Positions 12,474-24,216 of a stretch of DNA of 64,000 nucleotides are shown piece by piece. Numbering within the stretch: position 1 is the first letter of the stretch; each line of letters begins with the position of its first letter. The position numbers and the translations under genes were made by a program. Location of the stretch: assembly GCA_951230915.1 (NCBI GenBank), contig OX579640.1:12110981-12174980 (forward strand). The letters run 5' to 3'. This DNA is from Antitrichia curtipendula. Its lineage: Eukaryota; Streptophyta; Bryopsida; Hypnales; Leucodontaceae. Under the pieces are notes generated by a model, which worked only from the letters and a program-made list of their open reading frames with translations, ran no database searches and was not told the DNA's origin.

Positions 12474-12490
12474 ACAAAATTAGGAGAAAG
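11801..12490. repeat. AT-rich stretch with an (AT/AC)n microsatellite at about 12378-12470
   Basis: About 90 bp of tatata with two short acacat interruptions. The rest is AT-rich with no recognisable gene. Confidence 0.85.
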
Positions 12491-12499
12491 CCAAAACTA

Positions 12500-12915
12500 A
12501 CCAAATTGGATCCTAAAAAATTAAATTTTTTTTAATGTATGTGTCAATTTTTGAAATTTAATGATTGGTAATTTTATTGTATTGATTGAAACATTTATAT
12601 GCCACATTTAACTACTTCTGAACTATTCAATGAATTCTAGACTAAACATCTAAAGATCATGAAATGATGACATTGTGAGATCTCCCAATGTTTGTATAGA
12701 TCTCTCAATGCTTCTATTAATCTCTCAATATTTTAGATTATCTCTTGATGACCATCGTGAGATCTCTTGATGACTATTATTAATTCTAGACTTTCAAAAA
12801 TCTAGAAGTAGTTAAATATGACATTTATAAAAAATTAGAATCATTTTGATTATTTTGTATTTTTAATTACATCAAATTGAATCTTGTATTTTTTAAATTG
12901 CTAAAACTAAAAATG
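12500..12915. repeat. Imperfect inverted-repeat element
   Basis: The left block atttaactacttct (near 12605) pairs with agaagtagttaaat (near 12806). Outer blocks ccaaattggatcc and ttaaattttttttaat pair with sequences near 12880-12895. The centre contains several repeats of gatctctcaatg. It looks like an old MITE; the termini are not sharp. Confidence 0.4.
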
Positions 12916-13244
12916 TGAAAACAAATCTCTAAGCCTAGTCAGTTTGTACTAATCAAAGATTAGAAATGTCCAAGACATGGGTTTTTTTCCATCCCTACTA
13001 TTCCTTTCAATGTAAAAAAATTATATTTTCTTCTTTATTCTACATGATTAAATTTCCTAAATAAGTTTTTAAATACTTCTCACATTGAAATTCATAAAAT
13101 TGGAAAATAAAACAAGTTTATCAACTAGTTATTCTACAAGACCCTAGCTTATAGATTATTAAGATTTGTTTTACCCTACCATGAATTTGCCATTGAAAAT
13201 TTGAAGATGACGCATTGTGTCCTCTTAGTCCTTGAGAATTTATC

Positions 13245-13345
13245 ATTAGATGATTTTTAGCCCCTGCAGAGGACTGCGAGTTTCCCAGGGTTCCCAGCCC
13301 TGAGAATTGCATGACGTGGCATAAGGACTACCACGTCATATAAAT
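13245..13345. repeat. Fragment of the 1009/11515 dispersed repeat
   Basis: It contains ttagcccctgcagagga, gggttcccagccctgag and gcatgacgtggcat, in the same order as 11515-11620. Confidence 0.5.
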
Positions 13346-13384
13346 TAATTTTTTTTCAATTGTCCATTGAATAAACAATTAAAA

Positions 13385-14290
13385 ATTTGGGTAGGTTCCT
13401 ATGAAGTCAATTTTGGTCGAATGTTCATGAAATTTTAACACAAGGTGTAAAGCATGTATCACCTTAGGGGGAAAGTAATTTTTTCTCTGATTAGGTGTCT
13501 GCATTAAAAGTTATGTTGCCTTGAACTTTTTTGGTAGTTTGGACAATTTTAGACATTTTTTTGCAAAAACACTCATCAACTTTTGAAATTCAGCATGCAT
13601 GTAATCACTAAAATATGTCATACAATTGTCCAAGAAAAATAAATTTCAATTCTCAAATCACACTCTAAGAGGAATCAAACTTTGTTAGCTATGTTTGGGC
13701 CATATCAAGAATTTTATTTTATTTTTCTAATTTCAAACCCTATTATCTTGTAATATGTGGAGTCAAAGTTATTGAAATTTTTTCCACACATTCCAAATGT
13801 TTATTTCTAACTTTTTACTATTTGGATTCCAAATTAAAAAAACTTCTTGATTACATAAGAAATCATCAAAGAATGACTAGTGTATTTCCAATTCAATTAA
13901 CATTTGTGCACGTAGGGTGATTTAGAATAAGCTAGACTATATATTTACTTCTAAATTTTTTTATGAATAAACCTAACATTATATACTTATAAACAGTTAA
14001 AATCCACATTTTTGTGTAGAGAAAAAATATTACTCCAAATGGTCTCAAAGTCTGTTAATCCTATTTTGTAGGAATGATTTTTTATTCTTACTTCAAATGT
14101 TATAATCTTTCAATCCATGCCACTATCAAATGGGCTGAAATTTTTTCCACATATTGACTTACTTATTTACTACACCTTATTATAGTTGGAATTGTTAAAG
14201 AAAACTCAAATTTTTTAATTTGGACAATGCATAAAAAAATTGACAATTTGGGATTTTTCTTCTTTTCAAACACCCTCTAGTCTTTAGGGG
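13385..14290. mobile_element. Family B TTAA element, left terminus lost
   Basis: The interior is collinear with the intact copy at 46424-47505 (gggtaggttcctatgaagt, gttcatgaaatttt, cactctaagaggaatcaaac). The right end is ctagtctttagggg followed by TTAA at 14291-14294. About 40 bp of the left terminus is missing. There is no coding capacity. Confidence 0.65.
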
Positions 14291-14311
14291 TTAATGGATT
14301 TGAGGGTTTAA

Positions 14312-14879
14312 CCCCTAAAACCCCGTGGGTGTTTTCTACCAAAAAACACTCAAAACTACCACTTTTGTTGTATTCACTTAAGGAAACCAATTTTTTGTTT
14401 TTTTTGTAATTTAACCATAGGATCTTGTACTTAACTTGTTTGAGATCATGTAGTAAAAATTTCATCAAATTTGACCGTACGGATTGGAAGATATCAGCAT
14501 TCAAAGTTGAACAAAAACTTTTTTTTCAAAAAGATGCTTAAATTGCCCGAAAAACTAAGATTGTCCATAACTTTCTCATCCCTAGTTCAAATATAATGAA
14601 TCAAAGCTTCACGTATAGGTAAGAACATAATCTTTTAGAAAAAAAATTCAAAAAGAATTATTTTGACTTTTTGTAATTTTTTTTGGGCTGCCCGCTAGTC
14701 TCCATTTCTTGCTCATTGTGCCATAACTTTTTCATCCGGCATCTGATTGAAACAAAAATTACATATCCATAAAGCTCTTGCAAAGCTACACAACCTCAAA
14801 AAAGTTCACTTCAAATTGAGACAATAGGAACCTACCGGACCCAAATTGTCCCCCGAGGGGACAAGCGGGGTTTTAGGGG
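14312..14879. mobile_element. Family C TTAA element, intact ends
   Basis: A 568-bp element is flanked by perfect TTAA at 14308-14311 and 14880-14883. The terminal inverted repeat cccctaaaaccccg is 14 bp and perfect. Just inside the right end is a palindromic block around gtcccccgaggggac. A second copy with the same interior lies at 28395-28974. It has no coding capacity. It sits 17 bp from the right TTAA of the family B element, so two elements lie nearly back to back. Confidence 0.85.
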
Positions 14880-14883
14880 TTAA

Positions 14884-17511
14884 GAACATTTTTCAATTAA
14901 TTTAATATTAAAGATCTAAAAGATACATAATTTTTTTTCTTATTGATCATGAATATCTCAGTAAATAATATATGGTAAAAAAATGACAATGGATTGTCAA
15001 TTCTTGGTTTTTAGACTCTACATAATATTTTGCAAATGTATATTGAATGTCTGGAGGACAAAAAGGGATAACTAGTAATTGTTTTTGAATTTGATTTTTT
15101 ACATTTACATATTAATGATGAAGTTTTGCAACAAAAAGATACCATTCTTTTTAGAATAAAAATCTATTTAAGACACTATTGTAAAAGTATCAATTATAAT
15201 TTCATATGCATTGATACAAATTAATTTATATAGTATATAGTATACAATTTACTAAAGAAGAGGAATTCAAATACTAACTCATTTACAATTGCCAATAAGA
15301 TCTTATACAAAGTCAAATATAAATCAATTGTTGGATTTTTTTAATGTAAATAAAGAAAATACAAAAACAAATTGACATTGAACTTCATGCCTATGATAAG
15401 TGTCATCTCGGAAGGAATAAATTTAATGATTTATTTCACCTTTCATCATAAAAAAATAAGACTATAATCTTATTTTTTTAAATCATATAATAAAAATTAA
15501 TAGTTCATGTTTACTTTTTAAAAAAGGGATGGAAAAACCTCTTAGATTAGTTGACATACAAAATTTACAGAAACATTACAGACTTCTTTTTTTAAAACAT
15601 TACAAAATTTTCATTTCTTACTAGATTTTATTATTGATTTTTATTATTGATTTTTATTATTGAGTCTATCAAAAACTCCATTAAATGATGAAGACAATTT
15701 TTATAAAGGTCTTAATTCTGAAGACTGTTTAGAAAATACCAATGTACTACTAAACTTTGGTATTCTTACTTGAAAGCTTTACAAGCACAATCTTAATATA
15801 AAGGTCAAAAAATTGATTTTATTATGTCAAAAAGACCAATAAAATTAGAGACCACACGACAATTCATAATAGAGTTTAATTGTTTTTGAATGACCATACA
15901 AGCCATGGCATAAATAAAATTTCTAAAAATATAAATATATAGCATGTTTTCAATCCAATCACTTTCAAGTGAATGCTTATTCAGTGCCCAAATTATTGTA
16001 CAAAGTAGAAGGCAATGGTAATTTTGGTTTTAAATCCTTGAGTGGTATTCAAATGATGGTTGAAATTGCTTTTGGATTTATATATTGAATTGTTGCATCA
16101 TGTTTTAGAAGTTCAAAGTCAAATGCAACAAAAATCTTTTGGTTTTCATGTAAATATTGATCTTTGGATGAACTTATGGAATAATAGGATTCCAATTGAA
16201 AATAACTAAAAGTAGTTAATGAAGTACAAGATCAAAGGAGAGCAAAGGAATTAATAAAAAAACGTCCATTAAAATACGTTAGTATCAAAGATTACGAATG
16301 TACATAAAAATAGTTGTTTTTTTAAATATTATTCATAGAAGCATTGGCATAGGAGAAGGACTTGTATTATATGGCATGATCCGAGTAAGATTTGTTGCAA
16401 GTCCAACTCAAATACAAGTATATCTTTGAAGATATAGAATCAATTTATTTGTAATTAATACTCAAATATTGTTTCAAAGTCTCAACTATATGTCTATATA
16501 GTATTTTTTTTTTCAACATTTAAAAAAATCATGTACCATTTAAAGTTATTTCTCTAATGTTAAAAAGATTTGATGTTTCTATAATTTTTTGTATTATCAA
16601 CATTCAAGATCATTCTTTTATGCTTTCATCTTCTAAATGTAACATAGCTTGAACTTTAGATATTTTTTCAATATTAAAAAATTCCTTCTTTTGCAGGAAA
16701 AACTTTGAAGTCTAAAATTTTAATGTAAATGCCATTCACTAAAAGTAAATTTGAAAATCTCTATTCTAGTTTAGATGTTATAGGGTTAGGGCCTATGGTA
16801 TGAAATGGAATGTGTTATCATGTAGTCATATTCCATTCCATACTATGCCCTCACCCGTAACATTTTTGATGAAATGTCATTCTCTTGGAAGAAATCATGT
16901 CTAGGCTTACATAAGAGTATTAGAATGATGGAGAAAATTGTGGAAAGATGGTGGGAGAATTAACCCTATAAAGTAATTTGAATGACTTTTTCCAAGACTA
17001 TAGGATGGAAAAAAATATATTTTCATTTGTTTTCTTTTTGAAGTTGCTTGAGTACATTTTCATTGAATAGTAGTGCAAAATCCTTCATTATGATATTATT
17101 GACTTTTCTAAAGAAGAAGATGCTTGATCCACGGATCATCCTTGTTAGTAATGTATTTTAACCATATCTTGCTATTCATTCTTCACGTGAATTTTAGCCA
17201 TTAAAATAATATTTTTTGAGTTTGAGTCCAACTTTTGAAATGAAGATTATTCAAGTGAAGTTCCTACTCCAATTGCAAATTTTGAAAAATTTGTAAATTT
17301 CAATATTTTATAGCAATATGAACTTTGAGCGTATTTAAGCGTGGTTGCTAATTTTCTAGTTTTAATGTGACATGATAATTTTGTTTTTTACCATAATATT
17401 ATGCATTATAATATACATCTATTGTGAAAATTTCATATTTTTTGAGTACATTTTGTATTTGCTATGAATTTTTTTCATTTTTTCTTAAGAAATTCACAGT
17501 AATTTTCAAAT
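14884..17511. other. Long AT-rich intergenic stretch
   Basis: No gene or RNA is recognised. It contains an imperfect hairpin at about 16773-16862 (arms around gggcctatggtatgaaatgg and catattccattccatac), which may be a small foldback. Otherwise I see nothing. Confidence 0.45.
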
Positions 17512-17533
17512 CCCCCCCCCCCCCCCCCCCCCC
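17512..17533. repeat. 22-bp poly-C tract
   Basis: Uninterrupted run of 22 C. Tracts like this are prone to length error in sequencing. Confidence 0.97.
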
Positions 17534-17639
17534 ATTTTAAACTTATATTACTTGTACTAGGCACATGACTTTCATCTCTAAAAAATAAATATAAAATTTC
17601 CATTCCTATCTAGTTGCAAAATAGAAACAAAACAAAGTG

Positions 17640-18160
17640 ATACGGTAGGAGGCTTGAATTTTGCCTGGGTTGAATTAGAATCGCCCCTACAGAACTTACT
17701 ATTAGAAACAATGCAGAGAGTTTAAAAAATGGATCACAGTTTGTTCAATGTGCTTTTCGCTCACAATTGTGTTTTAAATTCATTTTGAGTAAAATATACA
17801 TTCATGTAAGGCTAAAAAAACAAAAAGACATGACGTGGATTATTCTTTGGGAGCCAAAATTACATGAACATCCTAAGTTTGTATTCATCACTTTTTTGGA
17901 CTGACGTGCTCTATTCAAAGGCTGATTTTGATTGATGAATGGTCCAATCTATGAGCATCAATAGCTACCTACGCACCTTTCACTTTAAAAATTCATAGTT
18001 AATTCATTCTAAGTCAAAAAAATTATAATATAAATTTCCACTGCACTGTTTCCCTTTTCTCTTTCTACCAAAAATATGGAAGAAAGTGTTACGCTGGAGT
18101 GATTTTCCTATAGGGTTCCATTTTCCCTTAGATGGGTAATGCATGAGCCTCCTACCTGGC
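17640..18160. repeat. Dispersed repeat shared with 40190-40455
   Basis: The blocks ctatgagcatcaatag, gcacctttcactttaaaaa, ttcattctaagtcaaaaaa, ctctttctacc and ttttcccttagatggg recur in the same order at 40236-40435. The 40-kb copy runs directly into the tandem duplication there. The class is unknown and no coding capacity is seen. Confidence 0.5.
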
Positions 18161-18489
18161 TTGAAATCAGTTGTCAAGAGCCCCTCCTTTTGGGTTAAAA
18201 GCCCAGGAAACAATGACAAAGGAAACTACAGGAAGCAAGAATGTACTATCTCCATACAAAAAAAGAAGTAAAGATTCCTCGAAAAAGACAAATTGTACTT
18301 TGCTAAGGAATGTCATTGTATAATATTTTGTCTCAAAACTACATCCCAAGGTACCGTACCACTGCTCAACCCCCCAAAAAGCGGACCCCAGTTGCACAAC
18401 TCCAATTTCTAAACCCTTGATGAGTGGATAAATCAATAAGAATCTGAACTTATTATTTTCTGGTTGATTCATTGTGCACCCTGCGTGAA

Positions 18490-18790
18490 GGTCAGATTTG
18501 GCTTAAATTAAGTAATTGTTGTAAATAAGTGCCACTTGTCATTTCGTGAATGGCGTGAGGTGACATGGCCCTCTTGAGTATCTGACGTGGAAAGGCAGTA
18601 TCGAACCTTCGCGTACGGTATCTCTTTTCAGCCACGATAGCTATGATCTGCGAAACCAAATCTTCACGTACGCTACGGTATCTTTTGCCGGCCACAATAG
18701 CTATGATCTGTGGTTCGCTGAGTCCCGAAATTGTGAGAATTCCACCTGAATTTTCCAAATTTTATCATCGGGTGGTACTGCAGATAAGTT
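18490..18790. repeat. Intergenic with a two-copy 60-bp direct repeat (18608-18710)
   Basis: The block ending cacgatagctatgatctg at about 18650 recurs 60 bp later as cacaatagctatgatctg, each preceded by a cgtacg and cggtatct. It lies about 2.1 kb upstream of the TPS start. No gene is recognised. Confidence 0.55.
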
Positions 18791-18795
18791 AATAA

Positions 18796-19122
18796 GGTAA
18801 CAAGTCCAGAAACCGCCCACCTAAGAGCCGAAACTAAATTTCGGGGAGGTGAAGCTTCTTGAAATAATTTTCAGTAAATTTTTCTTGAAAGACAAGTGGA
18901 ATTGGCATCTATGCCAAGTCGTTTCACATTTTTTGGAGCTTTGTGAAATTAGTCATAAAATTTTGAAGTTGAAATGACATAGGGCTCTAAAATCGTCCAC
19001 CTCCTAAAAATGTACATTTGTTTGTACATTGCTGAAGGCTATGAAAAAGCAAAATGTACACATACTGCACATTTGAGGATGTGGACGATTTTAGAACCTA
19101 TGCGATTCCAGAGCCTGTTACC
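18796..19122. mobile_element. MITE with GGTAACA ends, relative of 28276-29199
   Basis: The left end ggtaacaagtccagaa and the reverse complement of the right end, ggtaacaggctctggaa, form an imperfect inverted repeat. A second inner inverted repeat (ggctctaaaatcgtccac and gtggacgattttagaacc) closes the right half. The interior matches, reverse-complemented, the outer parts of 28276-29199 (for example gaagcttcttgaaat, gacaagtggaattggca). Confidence 0.6.
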
Positions 19123-20810
19123 AGAAACGTTAGTAACTTACTTACCGTCCGTCCTGCTGATTTCCCCCAAGATGACGACTAACTTAACTTAATTTGGAGT
19201 TGTTTTGCACCCACGTCCTACCTGGACGGAATGTTCAGCAATTCAGCATCCTGACTCCTGGCTGAGCCCTCCATTTCCCAGTTCTGTGCAACAGGCTTAT
19301 CTGCTCGGTTCACGGGCAAGTGATGCCTTAAGTTAGTGAGAGATAGGGTTGGCAGCGAATCACCCTGAAGGCCAGGACTGGCTCAATAAAAAGGGAAAAA
19401 AACAGAAGGAAGATTCCAGTGAGTTGTTCAACTGATGGATATTTCCGTCAAGTCGCAGAATTATCAAACACTTTGTTTAGTCAGGCGATCGAGGACCCAG
19501 GGCTCCTCCTAATTGATTACATTCACTATTCAATAGAGAACAGAAAAAACTTGCTGAGTGGCGGGGTGACAAATCTGATTGCTGATGCGGCACATCCAGC
19601 CAAACGATCCGATGATAAATAACTTATAAATCGAACCCAGCTGAGTGAGTGAGAGTCCGAGACAAGAAAAGATACGGAGAGAGAGAGCATCAAATTTCTT
19701 ACAATTTCTTCTACTGGTTCATGGTTCTTGGCAATCGAAAATCGTGTGATTCGCACCCTCAAAATAGAATCACTGAATATAGAAATGATTGGAATCACTC
19801 CGGAGTATAAAAATGAGATCGATCTTTCGACTGCAGCAATCAGAAAATTATTTTAGGACCGAGGATGACTTGGGAAAAAAGATTCCTCAATCATCGAATA
19901 AGTATGTCCCCCAAAGGAACTGAGTAAATGATACGACAAATTTCACGTGCGTCAGCTGCAACAAACAAGCTGGGCCAATGAACAAGCTGAGCCAATGAAA
20001 CAACAACCAGTGGTCCACGAATCCGGGAACCGCGTTCCCCGTGCTCCCCGTCGGAAAAGGGACGGACGCGAAGAGATTCGGGAAATCATAGGGAACCACG
20101 GGAACCACGAGAACGGAGTTCCCAGAACAAAAAGGGAAAGCCAAACACTCCCTATTCACACGGGGGACAAGTGGGCCGTTGGGAAAGAGCCCTACAGCAG
20201 CAGCAATGATCCCGGCCTACCCGTTTGCCCTGTGACGCAAGGATTCCTTGCGGATTTGACGTTTGTGGTGAGAACTGGACGTGGGCAGTAATCTCGCCGT
20301 AGCAGATCCGGCTTTGCCCGTATATTTCTCTCTGTCGGAGCGCCTTTCGGAATAGGAGGTGGAAGATTATTAGGGTGAGCCAGAAGATTGCAAATTTTTT
20401 TTGCAAGCCTTTTGATGCTTGTTTGCGACAGTTGTTCAATATTTGGAGATTAGGTGACGTCCGATAATTCAAGATTTTCTTATAAAGAAATCGCGAGGAT
20501 ATTAGTTCTGTTTTTGTTTTTTTCCTGAGTGAGTGAGGGACGGATTTTTTTTGCAGATGTTTTTCTCTGGCAGTTACTCGAGCAGAGCGTTAGAGAGTTG
20601 ATTGTTATTTCGAGGTGAGTTTTTTTTCATGATCGAAGAATGCCTGAGGGTGACGAGAATCGAAGCCTTGTGCGAGATCTGAAGGCAGAGCCGTTCAGGA
20701 GGAGCTCGTCTTCGTTTTAGTGATGTGGTAGTCAGGGGGAACGATCTGGAGCTTCGTGGCTAGTGTTTGCTCGGAATAGGGTTTGTTTCCTTTTTTCGAT
20801 CTTCTTCGCC
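19123..20810 (+). promoter_or_regulatory. Upstream region and probable 5' leader of the TPS gene
   Basis: GC-richer, non-repetitive DNA leads into the TPS start. A plausible TATA-like tatattt at 20321-20327 is followed by a ctctct pyrimidine patch. A possible leader intron runs from GAG|GTGAGT (donor at 20615) to a T-rich tract ending ttttag at 20720, which would be 106 bp. Several open frames cross the region on both strands (for example 19947-20291 +), but none resembles a known protein. The promoter and leader-intron calls are guesses from motif alone. Confidence 0.3.
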
Positions 20811-23800
20811 ATGGCGGAAGGAGAGAGCCGGGAGTATCACCACCGCTCTCCCGTCACGAAAGACTCGAGGGACGATTTTGTGGAAGCGCTGACGGCCGCG
20901 TCCGATGACAACGACTACCGCATGCTCATCGTCGGCCACATGCTGCCATTGACGGCTACGCGCGGCCCGGACGAGCAAGGATGGACGTTCACATGGGACG
21001 AGGATTCGCTCGCACTGCAGCTCAAGGAGGGTCTGCCCAAGGATATGGAAGTCTTTTACATCGGTTGCCTCAAGGTGGAAGTCGAAGACAGCGAGCAAGA
21101 CGAAGTGGCTGCAACTCTCTTGGAGAATTTCAATTGCGTCCCTGCATTTATCCCTCTGGAAGTTCGAACCCGATTCTACCACGGTTTCTGCAAGCAGATG
21201 CTATGGCCTCTTTTTCACTATATGCTTCCTCTCAGCCCCGAGCATGGCGGCCGTTTCAACCGCTCCTTTTGGCAAGCGTACGTTTCTGTGAATAAGATTT
21301 TTGCTGATAAGGTCATGGAGGTCATCAGTCCGGATGATGACTATGTTTGGATCCACGATTACCATCTCATGGTGTTGCCTACGTTCTTACGGAAGCGGTT
21401 CAACAAGGTCAGACTAGGATTTTTCCTTCACAGTCCATTTCCTTCTTCCGAGATTTACCGGACGCTACCGGTGCGAGACGAGATTCTACGGGCGCTTCTG
21501 AATGCGGATCTGATTGGTTTCCATACATTTGATTACGCTCGCCATTTTCTATCATGTTGCAGCCGAATGTTAGGGTTGGAATATGAGTCCAAACGGGGGT
21601 ACATTGGCTTGGAGTATTATGGACGCACAGTGGGGATTAAGATACTCCCTGTGGGGATTCATATGGAGCAACTGAATGCAGGTCTGCGACTTGCGGATAC
21701 AGAATGGCGGATCTCGGAGCTCCGAACCGAGTTTAAGAATCGAACAGTGTTGCTTGGGGTGGATGACATGGATATATTCAAGGGCATTGGTTTGAAGCTT
21801 CTGGCCCTGGAGCAGCTGCTGCTGCTGCATCCCAAGCTGCGAAACCGCGTGGTGCTGGTGCAAATTGCGAATCCTGCGCGCGGGCGAGGGCGCGATATCG
21901 ATGATCTGCAGAATGAGGCTTACACTATAGCACAGAGGATTAACGACGAGTTTGGGAATGCAGCGGAGGGGTACAAGCCTGTTGTGCTGCTTGAAAGACA
22001 AGTGCCATTGTATGAACGAATTGCGTTCTACACGATTGCGGAGTGTTGTGTGGTGACTGCTGTCAGAGATGGGATGAATTTGATTCCATATGAGTACATA
22101 GCTTGCAGACAAGGCAACCCTGAGCTCGATGCGCAACTGAACCCGGGTCCAGATCCTGCACCGTTGAAGAAGAGCATGCTGATAGTGTCGGAGTTTATAG
22201 GATGCTCTCCGTCTTTAAGCGGGGCCATCAGGGTAAATCCTTGGAATATTGAGGCTTTGGCTGAGGCTATGAATCTTTCGATTACTTTGCCGGATATGGA
22301 GCAACACATGCGGCATGAGAAGCATTTTCGGTATGTAAATACACACGACGTGGGCTATTGGGCTCGTAGTTTCATGACGGATCTGGAGCGGACATGTAAA
22401 GGCCATGCACGGCGGAGATGCTATGGTATTGGATTTGGACTAGGATTTCGAGTTGTGGCCCTCGATCCTGATTTCCGAAGGCTCCGGACGGACCTGATTG
22501 TGTCTGCATATAAGAAGAGTACCAGCCGGGCTATTTTGTTGGATTATGATGGGACTATGATCCCTCAGGCTTCTATTAACAATCCCATTCCCAGTCCAGA
22601 GGTGTTGGCCATCTTGAATACTCTCTGCAGTGATCCTAAGAATTTCGTGGTCATTGTCAGTGGTCGTCCTCGGGACATCCTGAACGAGTGTTTTTCGTCG
22701 TGTAAACGACTCGGTCTTGCAGCTGAGCATGGCTACTTCTACAGGTAGTTTTCCAAACTTTTCAAGAGGTGCTTGTAAATCTTGGGATGCATGTCATTTC
22801 TGTTTTCTCTTTGCACCCCTGAAAGACTAAGAGTTCATATTTTGAAAACGTCCAATTCGATTGATCGTCCTGTGAAAATAAAATTCAGATGGTGTCAAAT
22901 TTTATATCCCCAGAATCAGAGAACATTGCATGTGTTGGTAATAAATAAAGTTGGACGAAAGAAAGTCCTCATATGACCTACTCAAAACTGCTAAATTAGC
23001 ATGAGGCTCAATGCGGGCTTCTTGGGATTAGAGCCAGGTGGACGGGTTGGGATCCATTTGAAATAATTGGTTGGACATGCTTTGGATTGGCAGGTGGCAC
23101 GTGGATTCCGATTGGGTAACTTGCAGATACCAAAGGGAGGAGCTGGATGGTCCTTTGGTGAACTTTGAGTGGAAGGAGATCGTGGAGCCAGTCATGCAGC
23201 AGTACACAGAAAGCACCGATGGGTCGTACATTGAGTGGAAAGAGAGTGCAATGGTTTGGCATCATCGTGATGCTGACCCTGATTTTGGGGCGTGGCAAGC
23301 GAAAGAGCTGCAGGATCACCTGGAGAGTGTTCTTGCAAATCAACCCGTGTCAGTGAAGAGTGGGGCACATATTGTAGAAGTGAAACCTCGGGTTAGTTTC
23401 TGTGCTGTACTTGTCTATGAAGTTCTATAGCATTGTGAATCAATACTGAATTTGACTGTCAGTATCGGACACCCAGGTGACGAAACGAGGTGCCTTATAG
23501 GAATTAATGTCACTCTTAGACATTGGCAACAGGTTTCGTGGCACGTGGAAGTTTTGGCATTACAGGTTTAAATCAGTTATGTACCAAGCTGACAGCCATG
23601 TAGGGTATTGTTGCTTTTAAAAGTGACATTATAGAAGTACTTGGAGTCAGGAAGGTAGTGTCGCAGGAGTCAGGAAGGTGATGTGAACCCTCATTACATT
23701 TGCTCAACTCCTTAGTATCACATTTGTATGCAATCTGTTGTAACACAACAGAGCGACATAGTGAGAAAACAGAGTTTTGAACTGGGTACATTCTTTCGCC

Positions 23801-24216
23801 CAAATGGGTAAGAGAAACGGAGGATGTGATACTGAGGAGGCTACTTAATCATCTCTAATTGTGTACGCGGGTCTGTGCAGGGTGTGAGCAAAGGGGTGGT
23901 GGTGGAAGAGCTCCTGGCGATGATGGCTTTGAAGAGCGCTGCTCCAGACTTGGTATTGTGTGTTGGTGATGACCGCTCAGATGAAGACATGTTTGAAAGC
24001 ATTGCCACGGTCACAGGTCGCTCCGGACTTGCGGAGGTGTTCGCGTGCACAGTCGGTCAGAAGCCGAGCAAAGCAAAGTACTACTTGGATGACATTGCAG
24101 AGGTTATTAAGTTGCTGCAAGGACTTGCGGCTGCTTCGGATCCTGCTGGCACTCCTTCCAGCCTGGCCAGTGCCACATCTTCACAAGCTTCTCTGGAGAC
24201 ATCTTTGCACATCTAA
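20811..24216 (+). CDS. Class II trehalose-6-phosphate synthase (GT20 plus HAD phosphatase-like domains)
   Basis: Three exons, 20811-22744, 23094-23391 and 23881-24216, joined by GT-AG introns, give 855 aa, the usual length for plant class II TPS (TPS5-11 type). The start is the first in-frame ATG, in a good context (gccATGg). Residues about 35-550 form the GT20 synthase-like domain, with WIHDYHLMVLP (180-190), GVDDMDIFKG (316-325) and RDGMNLIPYEY (419-429). From about 572 the HAD phosphatase-like domain follows, with DYDGT (578-582), VSGRPRD (616-622) and GDDRSDED (773-780). Class II features are visible: the usual NRLP loop near the start is HMLP (43-46), and GVDD replaces the GVDR of catalytic class I enzymes. 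Class II proteins are generally thought to be regulatory or trehalose-6-P-sensing rather than strong synthases. The N terminus lacks the SYSNLL-type motif seen in many seed-plant class II proteins. The paralogue within TPS5-11 cannot be assigned. Cytosolic location is inferred. Confidence 0.95.

Noticed and set aside
20760..22730. Open frames antisense or out of frame within TPS exon 1
   Set aside because: They are shadows of a GC-rich coding exon and show no domain of their own.
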